64,000 bases of DNA from Mycolicibacterium canariasense (GTDB lineage Bacteria; Actinomycetota; Actinomycetes; Mycobacteriales; Mycobacteriaceae), in assembly GCF_002101555.1 (NCBI RefSeq), contig NZ_LQOL01000019.1:93289-157288 (forward strand). Reading direction: 5' to 3'. The notes under the pieces are model-generated. The model saw only the letters and a list, made by a program, of their open reading frames with translations. It made no database searches and was not told the DNA's origin. Shown piece by piece: positions 44,534 to 58,000 of this stretch (the first letter of the stretch is position 1; each line of letters opens with the position of its first letter). Made by a program: the position numbers and the translations under genes.

Positions 44534-45726
44534 TTCGCGTCCGAACCGGCGTGAGTGTCGGCTTTCGGGGCGGACTCGCCGGCCGACGGGCGGTCGCGCT
44601 TCTTCTTTTTCGGCTCGGCCTTCTTCGGGGCCGGTTTCTCGGTGTCGGCCTTGTCGGTCTTTTCAGTCCCGGCTTTGGTGCCGGCCTTGTCGGTATCGGC
44701 CTTCTGGGTGTCCGGCTTGGTGGTGTCGGGCTTATCGGTGTCGGGCTTGGTGGTAGCCGGCTTGGTTGCCGGTGCGGCGGTGTCGGCGGGTTGGTCGGGC
44801 GCGGCGGACTCCGGGGTCTTCGGGCTTTCCGGGGTGGGCGGGCTCTCGGGGCTGGTCGCGGTATCGCCGGGCTCCTTCACCGGCGTGCTGTCGGTGGTCG
44901 GCGTCCCGGTGGGTTCGGTCTCGGCCGGCCTGGTTGCGACAGGCTCGGTCTCGACGGGCTGCGTCTCGTGCTCGCTGCCGTGATCCGTCTGCTGCTCGGC
45001 CGTCACCGGTGGCTTGCCGTCGGTCGGTTCGGCGGTCGCGGCGAGCGAGACGGCCGTCGTCTTGGCCATCGTGGTGGTTGCCGTCGTGGCGAGCGGCACG
45101 GGCGGCAGTGGGGGCAGCCAGCTCAGCGCCCAGTTGATCTCGGCCTGGATGAATCCGCGTCCCGCGGTGACGCTGTCGTTGATCACGTTGCTGATGCCCT
45201 GGATCAGGTCGACCTGCCCACCGATGACGTACGCGGTGTTGTACACCGCGCTGGTGAGGATCGGCTCGATCAGGTTGTAGTACACGATGCCGATCTGGGG
45301 CGCGAAGATGTTGGCGACCGGGATCCAGCCCACCGCGTACTGGGCGAGGTCGACCCCGTAGTCGACCCAGCCGATGGCCCAGTTGTAGCCGTCGATGATG
45401 GCGTTGCTCAGCCCGGGGAACGCCAGCGCCGCGGATTTCGGTGCCACGGTGGCCGCCGCGGGTGCGGCGCTCGGTGCGGCGGTGGTCGTGCCGGCGGTGG
45501 CCGTGTGAACGGGAGTGGCCGGGGCGGCGGCGCCGGCGGCCTTGGGGATCAGCGCGATCACCGGCCTGGGCGCCCAGGCCGTCCTCGTCTCGGCGGCCAG
45601 CCGGACCTGGGTGTGCACCGGCGCCTGGGGCTGCGCGGGCGGCGTGATCGACGGTGGAATCGCCACGGTGCCGGCGGCGAGTGCGGCCACGCCCGCCATC
45701 AGATACGAACGGACAGACACACGCAT
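44530..45726 (-). CDS. Exported protein with long Thr/Lys/Pro-rich tail
   Basis: The 398-residue precursor has a signal sequence (about 8-30), an Ala/Thr/Pro stretch, a folded aromatic-rich core (about 105-210; [41 protein letters not shown]) and a 180-residue low-complexity tail with Lys-Pro-Asp-Thr repeats that ends very basic ([12 protein letters not shown]). Such cores recur in mycobacterial exported proteins of unknown role. The tail could bind anionic wall polymers; that is inference. It converges on the Rv1171-like gene and is divergent from fbiC. Confidence 0.8.
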   Translation of the reverse strand: MRVSVRSYLMAGVAALAAGTVAIPPSITPPAQPQAPVHTQVRLAAETRTAWAPRPVIALIPKAAGAAAPATPVHTATAGTTTAAPSAAPAAATVAPKSAALAFPGLSNAIIDGYNWAIGWVDYGVDLAQYAVGWIPVANIFAPQIGIVYYNLIEPILTSAVYNTAYVIGGQVDLIQGISNVINDSVTAGRGFIQAEINWALSWLPPLPPVPLATTATTTMAKTTAVSLAATAEPTDGKPPVTAEQQTDHGSEHETQPVETEPVATRPAETEPTGTPTTDSTPVKEPGDTATSPESPPTPESPKTPESAAPDQPADTAAPATKPATTKPDTDKPDTTKPDTQKADTDKAGTKAGTEKTDKADTEKPAPKKAEPKKKKRDRPSAGESAPKADTHAGSDAN

Positions 45727-45912
45727 CGCGGCTCCTGGTTCTTGCGATCGTCGACGCTGCTGAACTTACGCCAGGGTCAACTCCGGAGCGGCTGCATCGG
45801 GTCGGCGCGTCTCGGTCGATGGCGCGGACTATCGTGGCCCCTATGCCAGGGGCAGTGGTTTCACATAGTGGGACGCGCGGATGATTCGCGACAACGCACG
45901 GGTTACAGGGGA

Positions 45913-48483
45913 GTGGCTCTGAACCCGCAGCACGGCTCCGATCTGCCCAGCCCGGTGATCCCGCCCAAGCCCAATGCGTCCGCGCTACGCCGCGTCCTAC
46001 GCCGCGCCCGCGACGGGGTGGCCCTCAACGTCGAGGAAGCCGCCATCGCGATGACGGCCCGCGGTGCCGACCTCGACGATCTGTGCGCCAGTGCCGCGCG
46101 CGTCCGCGATGCCGGCCTGGAATCGGCCGACCGGCGTGGTCCCGGCGGCGGTCTGCCGGTCACCTACTCGCGCAAGGTGTTCATCCCGATCACCCACCTG
46201 TGCCGGGACACCTGCCACTACTGCACGTTCGTCACCGTGCCCGGCCGCTTGCGGGCCGCGGGCAAGGGCATGTTCATGGAGCCCGACGAGATCCTCGAGG
46301 TGGCTCGGCGCGGTGCCGAATTGGGTTGCAAGGAAGCGCTTTTCACCCTCGGTGACCGTCCTGAGGCCCGTTGGGACGAGGCCAAGCAGTGGCTCGACGA
46401 ACGCGGCTATGACTCCACGCTGGATTACGTGCGCGCGATGGCGATCCGGGTGCTCGAGGAGACCGGCCTGCTGCCACACCTGAACCCCGGGGTGATGAGC
46501 TGGTCGGAGCTGTCGCGGCTCAAGCCGGTGGCCCCGTCGATGGGGATGATGCTGGAGACCACGTCGCGACGGTTGTTCGAGACCAAGGGACTGGCCCACT
46601 ACGGCAGCCCGGACAAGGATCCGGCGGTGCGGCTGCGCACCCTCGACGATGCCGGCCGGTTGTCCATCCCGTTCACCACCGGTCTGCTGGTGGGTATCGG
46701 CGAGACCCTGACCGAGCGAGCCGAGACCATGCACGCGATCCGGCGCTCGCACAAGGAGTTCGGGCACGTTCAGGAAGTCATCGTGCAGAACTTCCGGGCC
46801 AAGGACCACACCGCGATGGCGTCGACGCCCGACGCCGGCATCGACGACTTCCTGGCCACCATCGCGGTGACCCGGCTGGTGCTCGGGCCGAAGATGCGGA
46901 TCCAGGCCCCGCCGAACCTGGTCTCCCGGGACGAATGCCTGGCCCTGATCGCTGCCGGGGTCGACGACTGGGGCGGGGTGTCACCGCTGACGCCCGACCA
47001 CGTCAACCCCGAGCGGCCCTGGCCCGCGCTCGACGATCTCGCTGACGTGACGGCAGAAGCCGGTTATGAACTGGTGCAACGGCTTACCGCCCAGCCGCGG
47101 TACGTGCAGGCCGGGGACGCATGGATCGATCCGCGGGTGCGGGGGCACCTCGACGCGCTGGCCGATCCGGACACCGGGTGGGCACGGGATGTGAATCCGG
47201 TGGGCCGGCCATGGCAGGAACCCGACGAGGCGGCGGAATCGTTGGGGCGTACCGACCTGCATTCGGCGATCGACAGCGAAGGTCGGCTGACCGAGACGCG
47301 CAGCGACCTGGGCAGCGCGTTCGGCGACTGGGAGTCCATCCGGGAGAAGGTGTCCGAGTTGGCGGCCCGGGCGCCCGAACGCATCGACACCGATGTGCTG
47401 GCGGCCCTGCGCTCGGCCGAGCGCGATCCCGGTGGTTGCAGCGACGACGAGTATCTGGCCTTGGCGACCGCCGACGGGCCGGCCCTGGATGCGGTTGCCG
47501 CCCTTGCCGACGCGCTGCGCCGTGACGTCGTCGGCGACGACGTCACGTTCGTGGTGAACCGCAACATCAACTTCACCAACATCTGCTACACCGGTTGCCG
47601 ATTCTGCGCGTTCGCCCAGCGCAAGGGCGACGCCGACGCCTACTCGTTGTCCAGCGCCGAGGTCGCCGACCGCGCCTGGGAAGCGCATGTCGCCGGCGCC
47701 ACCGAGGTGTGCATGCAGGGCGGTATCGATCCGGAATTGCCGGTCACCGGGTACGCCGATCTGGTGCGGGCGGTCAAGGAGCGGGTGCCCTCGATGCACG
47801 TGCATGCCTTCTCGCCCATGGAGATCGCCAACGGGGTGACCCGCAGTGGCCTGTCGGTGCGCGAATGGTTGACCGCGTTGCGGGAGGCGGGGCTGGGCTC
47901 CATCCCCGGCACGGCCGCCGAGATCCTCGACGACGAGGTGCGCTGGGTGCTCACCAAGGGCAAACTGCCGACCTCGGAGTGGATCGACGTGATCACCACC
48001 GCGCATGAGGTGGGGCTGCCGTCGTCGTCGACGATGATGTACGGCCACGTCGACACCCCGAAGCACTGGGTGGGCCACCTCAACGTGCTGCGTGGGATCC
48101 AGGATCGCACCGGCGGATTCACCGAGTTCGTCCCGCTGCCGTTCGTTCATCAGTCCTCGCCGCTGTACCTGGCGGGCGGGGCGCGGCCCGGGCCCACGCA
48201 CCGCGACAATCGGGCGGTGCATGCGTTGGCCCGGATCATGTTGCACGGCAGAATCTCTCATATCCAGACGTCGTGGGTGAAGTTGGGCACCGAGCGCACC
48301 CAGGTGATGCTCAACGGCGGCGCCAATGATCTCGGTGGCACGCTGATGGAGGAGACCATCTCGCGGATGGCCGGCTCGGAGAACGGCTCGGCCAAGACCG
48401 TCGAAGAGCTGGTCGCCATCGCCGAGGGCATCGGGCGGCCGGCGCGCCAGCGCACCACCACCTACACCCCGCTGGCTGCCTAG
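45913..48483 (+). CDS. fbiC: F420 biosynthesis enzyme FbiC (CofG-CofH fusion)
   Basis: FbiC makes 7,8-didemethyl-8-hydroxy-5-deazariboflavin, the F420 chromophore, from tyrosine and a ribityl uracil. The 856-residue protein fuses two radical-SAM enzymes: an N-terminal CofG half with cluster motif CRDTCHYC (Cys 97, 101, 104) and a C-terminal CofH half with CYTGCRFC (Cys 558, 562, 565). The length equals that I recall for M. tuberculosis FbiC. I chose GTG 45913; the frame is open for 1.3 kb upstream, but that part is the antisense of the preceding gene. Ddn-like and Rv1155-like F420 proteins are encoded elsewhere in the window. Confidence 0.96.
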   Translation: MALNPQHGSDLPSPVIPPKPNASALRRVLRRARDGVALNVEEAAIAMTARGADLDDLCASAARVRDAGLESADRRGPGGGLPVTYSRKVFIPITHLCRDTCHYCTFVTVPGRLRAAGKGMFMEPDEILEVARRGAELGCKEALFTLGDRPEARWDEAKQWLDERGYDSTLDYVRAMAIRVLEETGLLPHLNPGVMSWSELSRLKPVAPSMGMMLETTSRRLFETKGLAHYGSPDKDPAVRLRTLDDAGRLSIPFTTGLLVGIGETLTERAETMHAIRRSHKEFGHVQEVIVQNFRAKDHTAMASTPDAGIDDFLATIAVTRLVLGPKMRIQAPPNLVSRDECLALIAAGVDDWGGVSPLTPDHVNPERPWPALDDLADVTAEAGYELVQRLTAQPRYVQAGDAWIDPRVRGHLDALADPDTGWARDVNPVGRPWQEPDEAAESLGRTDLHSAIDSEGRLTETRSDLGSAFGDWESIREKVSELAARAPERIDTDVLAALRSAERDPGGCSDDEYLALATADGPALDAVAALADALRRDVVGDDVTFVVNRNINFTNICYTGCRFCAFAQRKGDADAYSLSSAEVADRAWEAHVAGATEVCMQGGIDPELPVTGYADLVRAVKERVPSMHVHAFSPMEIANGVTRSGLSVREWLTALREAGLGSIPGTAAEILDDEVRWVLTKGKLPTSEWIDVITTAHEVGLPSSSTMMYGHVDTPKHWVGHLNVLRGIQDRTGGFTEFVPLPFVHQSSPLYLAGGARPGPTHRDNRAVHALARIMLHGRISHIQTSWVKLGTERTQVMLNGGANDLGGTLMEETISRMAGSENGSAKTVEELVAIAEGIGRPARQRTTTYTPLAA

Positions 48484-48491
48484 CGCTTCTT

Positions 48492-48553
48492 CGGCGAGCG
48501 GCCGTGTCTGCACAGTGACACGCCGTAATTCGTGGCATTTTGCGCAGGTTCGC
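48492..48553 (+). repeat. REP-like element, copy A
   Basis: Begins CGGCGAGCGGCCGTGTCTGC and contains the dyad GTGTC...GACAC, followed by a CACGCCG stretch and TGGCATTT. It matches copy B (49731-49785, reverse strand) over about 55 bases at roughly 80 percent by eye. It lies directly after the fbiC stop, so it may also act as a terminator hairpin. Confidence 0.75.
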
Positions 48554-48569
48554 GTGGGATCCTCGGCCC

Positions 48570-49016
48570 ATGGACACGATCGCCGGGCTGCCCGCCCACC
48601 CGCTGCTGGTGCACGCGATCGTCGTGCTGGTTCCGTTGGTGGCACTGCTGGAGATCCTGTGCGCCCTGTGGCCGGCCGCGCGGGACCGGTTGGTGTGGCT
48701 GGTGCTGGTGCTGGCCGCCGTGACCGCAGCCCTCGCCCCGCTGACCGTGGAGGCGGGGGAGGCGATGTACGCCGACTTCCCCCAACCGCCTGCTGTGCTC
48801 CAGGAGCATGCCGAGCGGGGGAGCTGGATGCCCTACGTCTGCGTAGCACTGCTCGTGGTCGCGGTGTTGTTGGCACTGCTGCATTGGCGCTCCGGCCACG
48901 GTCGCGCGGCGGCGGCCGTCGTGGCGTTGTTGACCGTGGTCGTCGGGTTGGCGGCGATCTTCGTGGTGGTCCGGGTCGGGGATTCCGGCGGCCGGGCGGT
49001 GTGGGGCGGGAGCTAG
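48570..49016 (+). CDS. DUF2231-like four-helix membrane protein
   Basis: A 148-residue membrane protein whose start (GLPAHPLLVHAIVVLVPLVAL, in part) is the DUF2231 signature with the conserved His residues, followed by three more helices. Related proteins are often found near haem or redox proteins; function unknown. ATG 48570 is chosen because the family motif begins five residues later. Confidence 0.82.
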   Translation: MDTIAGLPAHPLLVHAIVVLVPLVALLEILCALWPAARDRLVWLVLVLAAVTAALAPLTVEAGEAMYADFPQPPAVLQEHAERGSWMPYVCVALLVVAVLLALLHWRSGHGRAAAAVVALLTVVVGLAAIFVVVRVGDSGGRAVWGGS

Positions 49017-49127
49017 CCCCAAGTGATACGGGTCACATTCTCGGCCGTCGCTGAATAATCCGGACCGCGGTCCAGTTAGTTTCGATGAGGGTCCGGGAGG
49101 GCCGGTCCCATCGAACAAGGAGCTTTC

Positions 49128-49676
49128 ATGACCGCAGCAGTAGCCACCGACCTGACCGCTGGCACCTGGGCGCTGGACCCGGTGCATTCCTCGGTCAACT
49201 TCTCGGTACGCCACCTCATGGTGAGCAAGGTGCGCGGAACGTTCGACTCGTTCACCGGCGCCATCGTCGTCGCCGAGGACGGCACCCCGTCGGTCACCGC
49301 GACCATCGACGTGAACTCGGTCAACACCCGCAACGAACAGCGCGACGCCCACCTCAAGGCCGCCGATTTCTTCGACACCGAGAACTTCCCCACCGCGAGC
49401 TTCGTCTCCACCGCGGTGCGGGCCGACGGTGACCACTACGTGGTCGACGGCGACTTCACCCTCAAGGGTGTCACCAAGCCGGTGTCGCTGACGCTCGAGT
49501 TCAACGGTGTCAACCCGGGCATGGGGCACGGCGCAGTGGCCGGCTTCGAGGCGTCGGTCGTGTTGAACCGCAAGGACTTCGGCATCGCTTTCGATGCGCC
49601 CCTGGAGACCGGCGGCGCCGTCGTCGGCGACAAGGTCACCATCACCCTGGAGATCGAGGCGCTCAAGCAGGCCTGA
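49128..49676 (+). CDS. YceI-family lipocalin-like protein
   Basis: The 182-residue product matches YceI: TWALDPVHSSVNFSVRHLMV near 11-30, VRGTFDSFTG, ATIDVNSVNTRNEQRDAHLK (in parts), FPTASFVS and the ending GAVVGDKVTITLEIEA. These beta-barrels bind polyisoprenoid or amphiphilic molecules. No signal peptide, so it is probably cytosolic, unlike the E. coli protein. AAGGAG precedes the ATG by five bases. It is followed by a strong hairpin. Confidence 0.92.
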   Translation: MTAAVATDLTAGTWALDPVHSSVNFSVRHLMVSKVRGTFDSFTGAIVVAEDGTPSVTATIDVNSVNTRNEQRDAHLKAADFFDTENFPTASFVSTAVRADGDHYVVDGDFTLKGVTKPVSLTLEFNGVNPGMGHGAVAGFEASVVLNRKDFGIAFDAPLETGGAVVGDKVTITLEIEALKQA

Positions 49677-49683
49677 GACCCGA

Positions 49684-49720
49684 AGGGGTGAGCAGACTCG
49701 CCGGCAGTCTGCTCACCCCT
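49684..49720 (+). terminator. Strong hairpin after the YceI gene
   Basis: Perfect 15-base arms (49684-49698, AGGGGTGAGCAGACT, and 49706-49720) with a seven-base loop, eight bases after the YceI stop. No T tract. It would terminate the YceI transcript and possibly the convergent fadH transcript. Confidence 0.88.
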
Positions 49721-49730
49721 CCGGTGAGCG

Positions 49731-49785
49731 TCCGCCAAATGCCAGCATCTGCGGCGTGTCGGCGTGCAGACACGGGCGCTCGCCG
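49731..49785 (-). repeat. REP-like element, copy B
   Basis: On the minus strand it reads CGGCGAGCGCCCGTGTCTGC, then GCCGACACGCCG and TGGCATTTGGCGGA. The dyad CGTGTC-N8-GACACG is cleaner than in copy A. It lies between the YceI terminator and the end of fadH. Confidence 0.75.
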
Positions 49786-49795
49786 CAGGAAACGG

Positions 49796-52374
<2,579 letters not shown>

Positions 52375-52630
52375 GACCGCAGCGTAGGCGGTACCGGCGG
52401 TCCTATGCAACTAGGTGCAAAGACGTGACAAACGCGGCGTGTGGTGTCTAGTCGAGGTGTATCTGCAACGTCTAGTATCAGTAACCACGCGTGCGCCCGG
52501 ACGGGCCGCGCGGAAAGTTAGGACACACTGAGACGCGCGTGCAGGTATCGGCATCGCATACTTGCCGCAGACTCAATGAGTCCGAACCGGACATACCCGA
52601 CCAGCAGCCCACTGGACAGGAGAGACATCA
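52375..52630 (+). promoter_or_regulatory. Promoter region and long leader of fdxC
   Basis: A 256-base region between divergent padR and fdxC. TAGTAT (52473-52478) is a good -10 candidate for fdxC and would give a leader of about 145 bases. CGTCTAGTAT and TGTCTAGTCG upstream are partly alike (TCTAGT at 52446-52451 and 52471-52476) and could be regulator half-sites. AGGAGA lies eight bases before the GTG. I see no clear riboswitch fold. Confidence 0.4.
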
Positions 52631-52951
52631 GTGACGTACGTCATTGCCGAACCCTGCGTTGACGTCAAAGACAAGGCATGCATCGAGGAGTGCCCTGTCG
52701 ACTGCATCTACGAGGGTGCACGCATGCTGTACATCCACCCCGACGAGTGCGTGGACTGCGGCGCCTGCGAGCCGGTATGCCCGGTCGAGGCCATCTACTA
52801 CGAGGACGACGTGCCCGACCAGTGGGGCGGCTACACGCAGAGCAATGCGGACTTCTTCGCCGAGCTGGGGTCCCCGGGCGGAGCGTCGAAGGTCGGTCAG
52901 ACCGACAACGATCCGCAGGCCATCAAGGATCTCGAGCCCAAGGGCGAGTGA
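52631..52951 (+). CDS. fdxC: Seven-iron ferredoxin FdxC
   Basis: A 106-residue ferredoxin of the 3Fe-4S/4Fe-4S type. Cluster cysteines are in [19 protein letters not shown] (about 8-26) and [14 protein letters not shown] (about 37-50), and the C-terminal extension is typical of mycobacterial FdxC. It is an essential-type electron carrier for cytochromes P450 and other redox enzymes. Its TGA overlaps the GTG of the aminotransferase gene (GTGA). Confidence 0.96.
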   Translation: MTYVIAEPCVDVKDKACIEECPVDCIYEGARMLYIHPDECVDCGACEPVCPVEAIYYEDDVPDQWGGYTQSNADFFAELGSPGGASKVGQTDNDPQAIKDLEPKGE

Positions 52952-54054
52952 GCACGGTCCGTTCGGTCAAGTCCGCTGCGCTGCCGGTTTTCCCGTGGGA
53001 CACACTGGCCGACGCGGCGGCTACTGCCCGCGCACATCCTGACGGCATCGTCGACCTGTCGGTCGGCACGCCCGTCGACGAGGTGGCGCCGCTGATTCGC
53101 GACGCACTGGCCGCAGCCAGCGCTTCGCCGGGCTACCCGGCCACGGCGGGTACCGCCACGCTGCGGCTGTCCGCCGTCGCCGCCCTGGAGCGCCGCTACG
53201 GCGTGACCGGGCTGGCCGAATCCGCGGTGCTGCCGGTGATCGGCACCAAAGAGCTGATCGCCTGGTTACCGACGTTGCTCGGGCTCGGTGCCGCCGACAC
53301 GGTGGTCATCCCCGAGTTGGCGTATCCCACCTACGACGTCGGTGCGCGGCTGGCCGGCGCCCAGGTGGTGGCGGCCGATTCGCTGACTCAGCTGGGCCCG
53401 CAGAATCCGGCGCTGGTGTACCTGAACTCGCCGAGCAACCCGACCGGGCGGGTGCTGGGCGTCGACCATCTCCGCAAGGTGGTCGGCTGGGCGCGTGAGC
53501 GCGGAGCCATCGTGGCGTCCGACGAGTGCTACCTGGGCCTGGCCTGGGACGCGCAGCCGCTCAGTGTGCTGCACCCGTCGGTGTCCGATGGTGACCACAC
53601 CGGCCTGTTGGCGGTGCATTCGCTGTCCAAGACGTCATCGTTGGCCGGCTACCGGGCCGGGTTTGTCGCCGGAGATCAAGCGCTGGTGCGCGAATTGCTC
53701 GAGGTGCGCAAGCACGCCGGGATGATCGTCCCGACACCGGTGCAGGCGGCGATGGTCGCCGCCCTCGACGATGACGCGCACGAGGTCGAGCAGCGTGACC
53801 GCTACGCCCGCCGCCGCGACGTGCTGGCGGCCGCGATCCGCAACGCCGGATTCACGATCGACCATTCCGAGGCGGGCCTGTACCTGTGGGCCACGCGCGG
53901 GGAACCGTGCCGCGACACCGTGGCGTGGCTGGCCGAGCGCGGCATCCTGGTGGCACCCGGCGAGTTCTACGGGCCGGCGGGTGCCCAGCATGTGCGGATC
54001 GCGTTGACGGCCACGGACGAACGGATCACCGCTGCGGTGCAGCGATTGAGCTAG
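52948..54054 (+). CDS. dapC: PLP-dependent aminotransferase, DapC type
   Basis: The 368-residue fold-type I aminotransferase is annotated in actinobacteria as N-succinyldiaminopimelate aminotransferase (lysine and peptidoglycan diaminopimelate synthesis). Seen: [10 protein letters not shown] near 32, [11 protein letters not shown] near 155, [11 protein letters not shown] near 190 and the PLP lysine in [16 protein letters not shown] near 226. GTG 52948 overlaps the fdxC stop, an arrangement I recall from M. tuberculosis (Rv1177/Rv1178). Confidence 0.9.
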   Translation: MSTVRSVKSAALPVFPWDTLADAAATARAHPDGIVDLSVGTPVDEVAPLIRDALAAASASPGYPATAGTATLRLSAVAALERRYGVTGLAESAVLPVIGTKELIAWLPTLLGLGAADTVVIPELAYPTYDVGARLAGAQVVAADSLTQLGPQNPALVYLNSPSNPTGRVLGVDHLRKVVGWARERGAIVASDECYLGLAWDAQPLSVLHPSVSDGDHTGLLAVHSLSKTSSLAGYRAGFVAGDQALVRELLEVRKHAGMIVPTPVQAAMVAALDDDAHEVEQRDRYARRRDVLAAAIRNAGFTIDHSEAGLYLWATRGEPCRDTVAWLAERGILVAPGEFYGPAGAQHVRIALTATDERITAAVQRLS

Positions 54055-54066
54055 CGCTGGCCTCAC

Positions 54067-54993
54067 TCAGTCCACGTCGAGATGCTCGGGCACCACCGAG
54101 GCGAGTGCCTGCCGGCAGGCCACGATGGCCGGGGTGGCGCTGATGGCGGTCCGGGTCGCGGTGAACACCGCACGCCGACGCGCGTCGACGTCGACCACGC
54201 GCACGTTCGGTCGGCGGCGGACCCGCATCAGGTCGGGCAGGATCGCGACCGCGTTGCCGTTCTCGATCAGCGCGATCTGGGCTTCCAGGTCGTCGGTCTC
54301 GAAGCGCACATCGGGCTCGAAACCGGCTCTCCGACATAGCTGTTCGGCCCAGTGGCGCGACGCGGTACCTTCGGGCTCCATCGTCCACGGCAGCTCGGCG
54401 GCATCGGCGACCGAGGAAACGCCGTCCCACGGGTCCCCGGCGGGCGGGACGGCCAGCCGCAGCAGGTCGGTGGTCAGCGGCGCGCGGTGCAGGTCGGGAT
54501 ACGCCCGGGCGGCATGCCCGGGGTACTCCTCTGCGATCACCAGATCGAACTCGCGCATCCACGTCTCGTAGAGCGCCTGCTCGGGTTCACGCTGCGACAT
54601 CGTCACCCGCAGCCGCGGATGGCGGGTCGCCAATTCGGTGAGCATCTGTGGCATGAAGGCCGAGGCTGCCGATTGGAAGACGGCCAACCGGACGGTGCCC
54701 GACGCCTCGTCGCTCTGCACGGCCACATCGGAGGCCGCCAGTTCCAGGCGCGCCAGGATGACCGCGGTGTGCTCGACCAGCACCTCGGCCGCGGGTGTCA
54801 GCCGCAAACGGCGGCCGACCTTTTCCAGCAGCGGGACGCCGACCTCGCGTTCCAGCTGGTTGAGTGACTGGGAGACGGCGGACGGGCTTTGGTGCAGCGC
54901 CTCGGCGACATCGGACAAGGTGCCGCGCCGGCTCAATTCATGCAGCAATCGCAGCCTGCGGACATCGAGCAGATCGGCGCGTTGATGTTTCAT
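54067..54993 (-). CDS. LysR-family regulator divergent from putA
   Basis: A 308-residue LysR regulator with helix-turn-helix at about 10-65 (LHELSRRGTLSDVAEALHQS, then SAVSQSLNQLE) and an effector domain from about 95. It is divergent from the proline-catabolic fusion gene with 69 AT-rich bases between, so it is probably the proline-responsive regulator of that gene. Its start codon lies within one arm of the dyad at 54992-55020. Confidence 0.9.
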   Translation of the reverse strand: MKHQRADLLDVRRLRLLHELSRRGTLSDVAEALHQSPSAVSQSLNQLEREVGVPLLEKVGRRLRLTPAAEVLVEHTAVILARLELAASDVAVQSDEASGTVRLAVFQSAASAFMPQMLTELATRHPRLRVTMSQREPEQALYETWMREFDLVIAEEYPGHAARAYPDLHRAPLTTDLLRLAVPPAGDPWDGVSSVADAAELPWTMEPEGTASRHWAEQLCRRAGFEPDVRFETDDLEAQIALIENGNAVAILPDLMRVRRRPNVRVVDVDARRRAVFTATRTAISATPAIVACRQALASVVPEHLDVD

Positions 54994-55062
54994 TTCTGCT
55001 TAAACTTTCGTGTCAGAAATCATTGCTTTATTTTAAGTGTCTTGGCGGCCGATGATGGGCAG
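54992..55062. promoter_or_regulatory. AT-rich divergent promoter region with dyad
   Basis: This stretch is strikingly AT-rich for the genome. It holds the inverted repeat ATTTCTG (54992-54998) / CAGAAAT (55014-55020) with a 15-base spacer, plus TTAAAC and TTTTAAG boxes. The dyad overlaps the LysR start codon, which suits autorepression; TAAAAT on the minus strand and TATTTTAAG on the plus strand are candidate -10 regions. Confidence 0.55.
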
Positions 55063-58000
55063 ATGACCGACGTGACCAGTAAGGAAGACCTGCTGACCGA
55101 GGTGCTGGGCCAGGTTCGCAGCTGGCTCGACGACGCCGCCGGCCAACCGGTGGCACCGGCGGGCCGGCAGTTGGCGAAGCTGCTGCGCGACCCGCACGGC
55201 CTGGACTTCACCGTCGGGTTCGTCGACCGGGTGGTCCGGCCCGAAGACCGTCGGGTCGCCGCGGCGAACCTCCGCGAGCTTGCCCGCACCGCACCGGGCT
55301 TCTTGCCGGCGCATCTACGGCTGCTGGTCAAACTCGGTGCGCTGGTCTCGGTGATCGCCCCCGGCCTGGTCATCCCGGTCGCCCGAAAAGCGCTGCGCAC
55401 GATGGTCGGTCATTTGTTGGTCGACGCGACCGACGCCCGGCTCGGGCGCTCGATCGCGCGGATCCGCCGCCGTGGCGTCGCCCTGAACATCAACCTGCTC
55501 GGCGAGGCCGTGTTGGGTCAGGCCGAAGCGGCGCGACGGCTCAACGGCACCGAACGGCTGCTCGGCAGGTCCGATGTCGACTACGTGTCGATCAAGGTGT
55601 CGGCCACCGTTCCGCCGCACTCGCCGTGGGCGTTCGACGAAGCCGTCGACCACATCGAAGCAAGCCTGCTGCCGTTGTTCACCCTGGCGGCCACCTCGCC
55701 GACGGCGAAGTTCATCAACCTCGACATGGAGGAGTACCGCGACCTCGAGCTGACCATCGCGGTGTTCACCCGGCTGCTCGACCGGCCCGAACTGCTGCAC
55801 CTGGAAGCCGGCATCGTGCTGCAGGCGTACCTGCCGGACGCGTTGAGCGCGATGATGCGCCTGCAGGATTGGGCGCGGGCCCGGCGCGAGCGTGGCGGCG
55901 CGGGAATCAAAGTTCGGTTGGTGAAGGGGGCCAACCTGCCGATGGAGCACGTGGAGGCGGCGCTGCACGGCTGGCCCGCCGCGACGTGGCCGACCAAACA
56001 GGACACCGACACCAACTACAAGCGGGTGCTCGACTACGCGCTGCAACCCGAGCGCACCGCCAACGTCCGCATCGGCGTCGCCGGGCACAACCTGTTCGAC
56101 ATCGCCTATGCCTGGGTGCTGGCCGGGCAACGCGGCGTCCGGGATCGGATCGAGTTCGAGATGCTCCTCGGCATGGCCGAGGCCCAGGCCGAAGCGGTCC
56201 GGCGCACCGTCGGCGGCCTGCTGCTCTACGTACCGGTGGTGCACCCCAAGGACTTCGACGTCGCCATCGCCTACCTGGTGCGCCGGCTGGAGGAGGGTGC
56301 CAGCCAGGACAACTTCATGTCCGCGGTCTTCGAGCTGCATGACGACACAAGTCTTTTCGAACGTGAGAAGCAGCGGTTCGTCGCCTCCCTGGCCCAGCTC
56401 GACACCGCGGTCCCGCTGCCGAACCGGCGTCAGGACCGGCGCACCGAGGATCCGCACGTGGCCGTCTGCCCGGTGGGCAGCTTCGCCAACGTCGCCGACA
56501 CCGATCCGGCGTTGCCCGGCAACCGGGCGTGGGGGCGGGCGATCAGCGAGCGGATGGCCGCCTCGTCGGCCGGCCGGGAGCTGTTGTCCCGGTACACCAT
56601 TGACACGCCGGAGGCATTGGACCGCGTCATCACCGATACCGTCGCCGCCGGCGCGACGTGGGCGCGGTTGTCCGGGAGGGAACGGGCGTCCGTGCTGCGC
56701 CGCGCCGCCGGGACGCTGCAAGCAGCCCGCGCGGTCCTGTTGGAGGTGATGGCCGTCGAATGCGGAAAGACCCTCGATCAGGGCGATCCTGAGGTCTCCG
56801 AAGCCATCGACTTCGCCAACTACTACGCGTCACTCGCGCAGGAGCTGGACACCGTGGACGGTGCCGTCGCCGTGCCGGTCGGCCTCACGGTGGTGACGCC
56901 GCCGTGGAATTTCCCGGTGGCGATCCCCGCCGGATCGGTGTTGGCCGCATTGGCGGCGGGCAGTCCGGTGATCGTCAAACCGGCCACTCAGGCGCGGCGC
57001 TGCGGATCACTCATGGTGCAGGCGCTGTGGGATGCGGGAGTCCCGCGAGAGGTCCTGCGGTTGGTCCATGTCGACGAAAGTGACCTCGGCACCCGGCTGG
57101 TGTCCGACGAGCGGGTCGGCCGGTTGATCCTGACCGGGGCTTTCGACACCGCGCAACTGTTCCGCAGTTTCCGGCCGGATCTGCCGCTGCTGGCCGAGAC
57201 CAGCGGCAAGAACGCCATCGTGATCACCCCGCACGCCGACCTCGATCTCGCGGTCAAGGACCTGGTGTCTTCGGCCTTCGGGCATGCCGGGCAGAAGTGT
57301 TCGGCGGCCTCGTTGGGCATCCTGGTGGGCTCGGTGGCCCGCTCGGCGCGGTTCCGCGACCAGCTGGTCGATGCCGTCACCTCGCTGAAGGTCGGCTACC
57401 CGACGGATCCCACCGCGCAGATGGGGCCGGTCATCGAGCCGGCGGACGGCAAGCTGCTGCGCGCACTCACGCAGCTGGCTCCGGGGGAGCAGTGGTTGGT
57501 GGCACCCCGCCGCCTCGACGAGACCGGCCGGCTCTGGTCCCCGGGGGTGAAGACCGGCGTCCGCCCCGGTTCGGAGTTCCACCTCACCGAATACTTCGGC
57601 CCGGTGCTGGGTCTCATCGCGGCCGACGATCTCGATCAGGCGATCGCGATCCAGAATCAGGTGGACTACGGGCTGACGGCGGGACTGCACAGCCTGGACC
57701 GTGACGAGATCGAACACTGGATCGACCAGGTGCAGGCCGGCAACGCCTACGTCAATCGCTCGACCGTCGGGGCGATCGTGCGCCGTCAGCCCTTCGGCGG
57801 GTGGAAGAAATCGGCCGTCGGCGCCGGTACCAAGGCCGGCGGGCCCAACTACCTGATCGGGCTGTCCGACTGGCGGCCCGCCCCGGCCACGCGGGGCGCA
57901 GCCCTCTCACCGGCAGCGTCCCGATTATTTTCGGCCGCAGCAGGTCTGACGCCCGATGAGCGCGGGTTCCTGGAGCGCGCCTTCGCCTCCGACGAGCTCG

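Noticed and set aside
44551..45912. Long in-frame upstream extension of fbiC
   Set aside because: It reads Gly/Arg-rich nonsense antisense to the exported-protein gene; the CofG homology and usual length start at GTG 45913.
52479..52617. Riboswitch in the long fdxC leader
   Set aside because: I could not find a conserved aptamer pattern or a convincing terminator/antiterminator pair.
54889..55062. N-terminal extension of the proline enzyme
   Set aside because: It lies inside the LysR gene and the AT-rich promoter region; ATG 55063 starts the recognisable protein.
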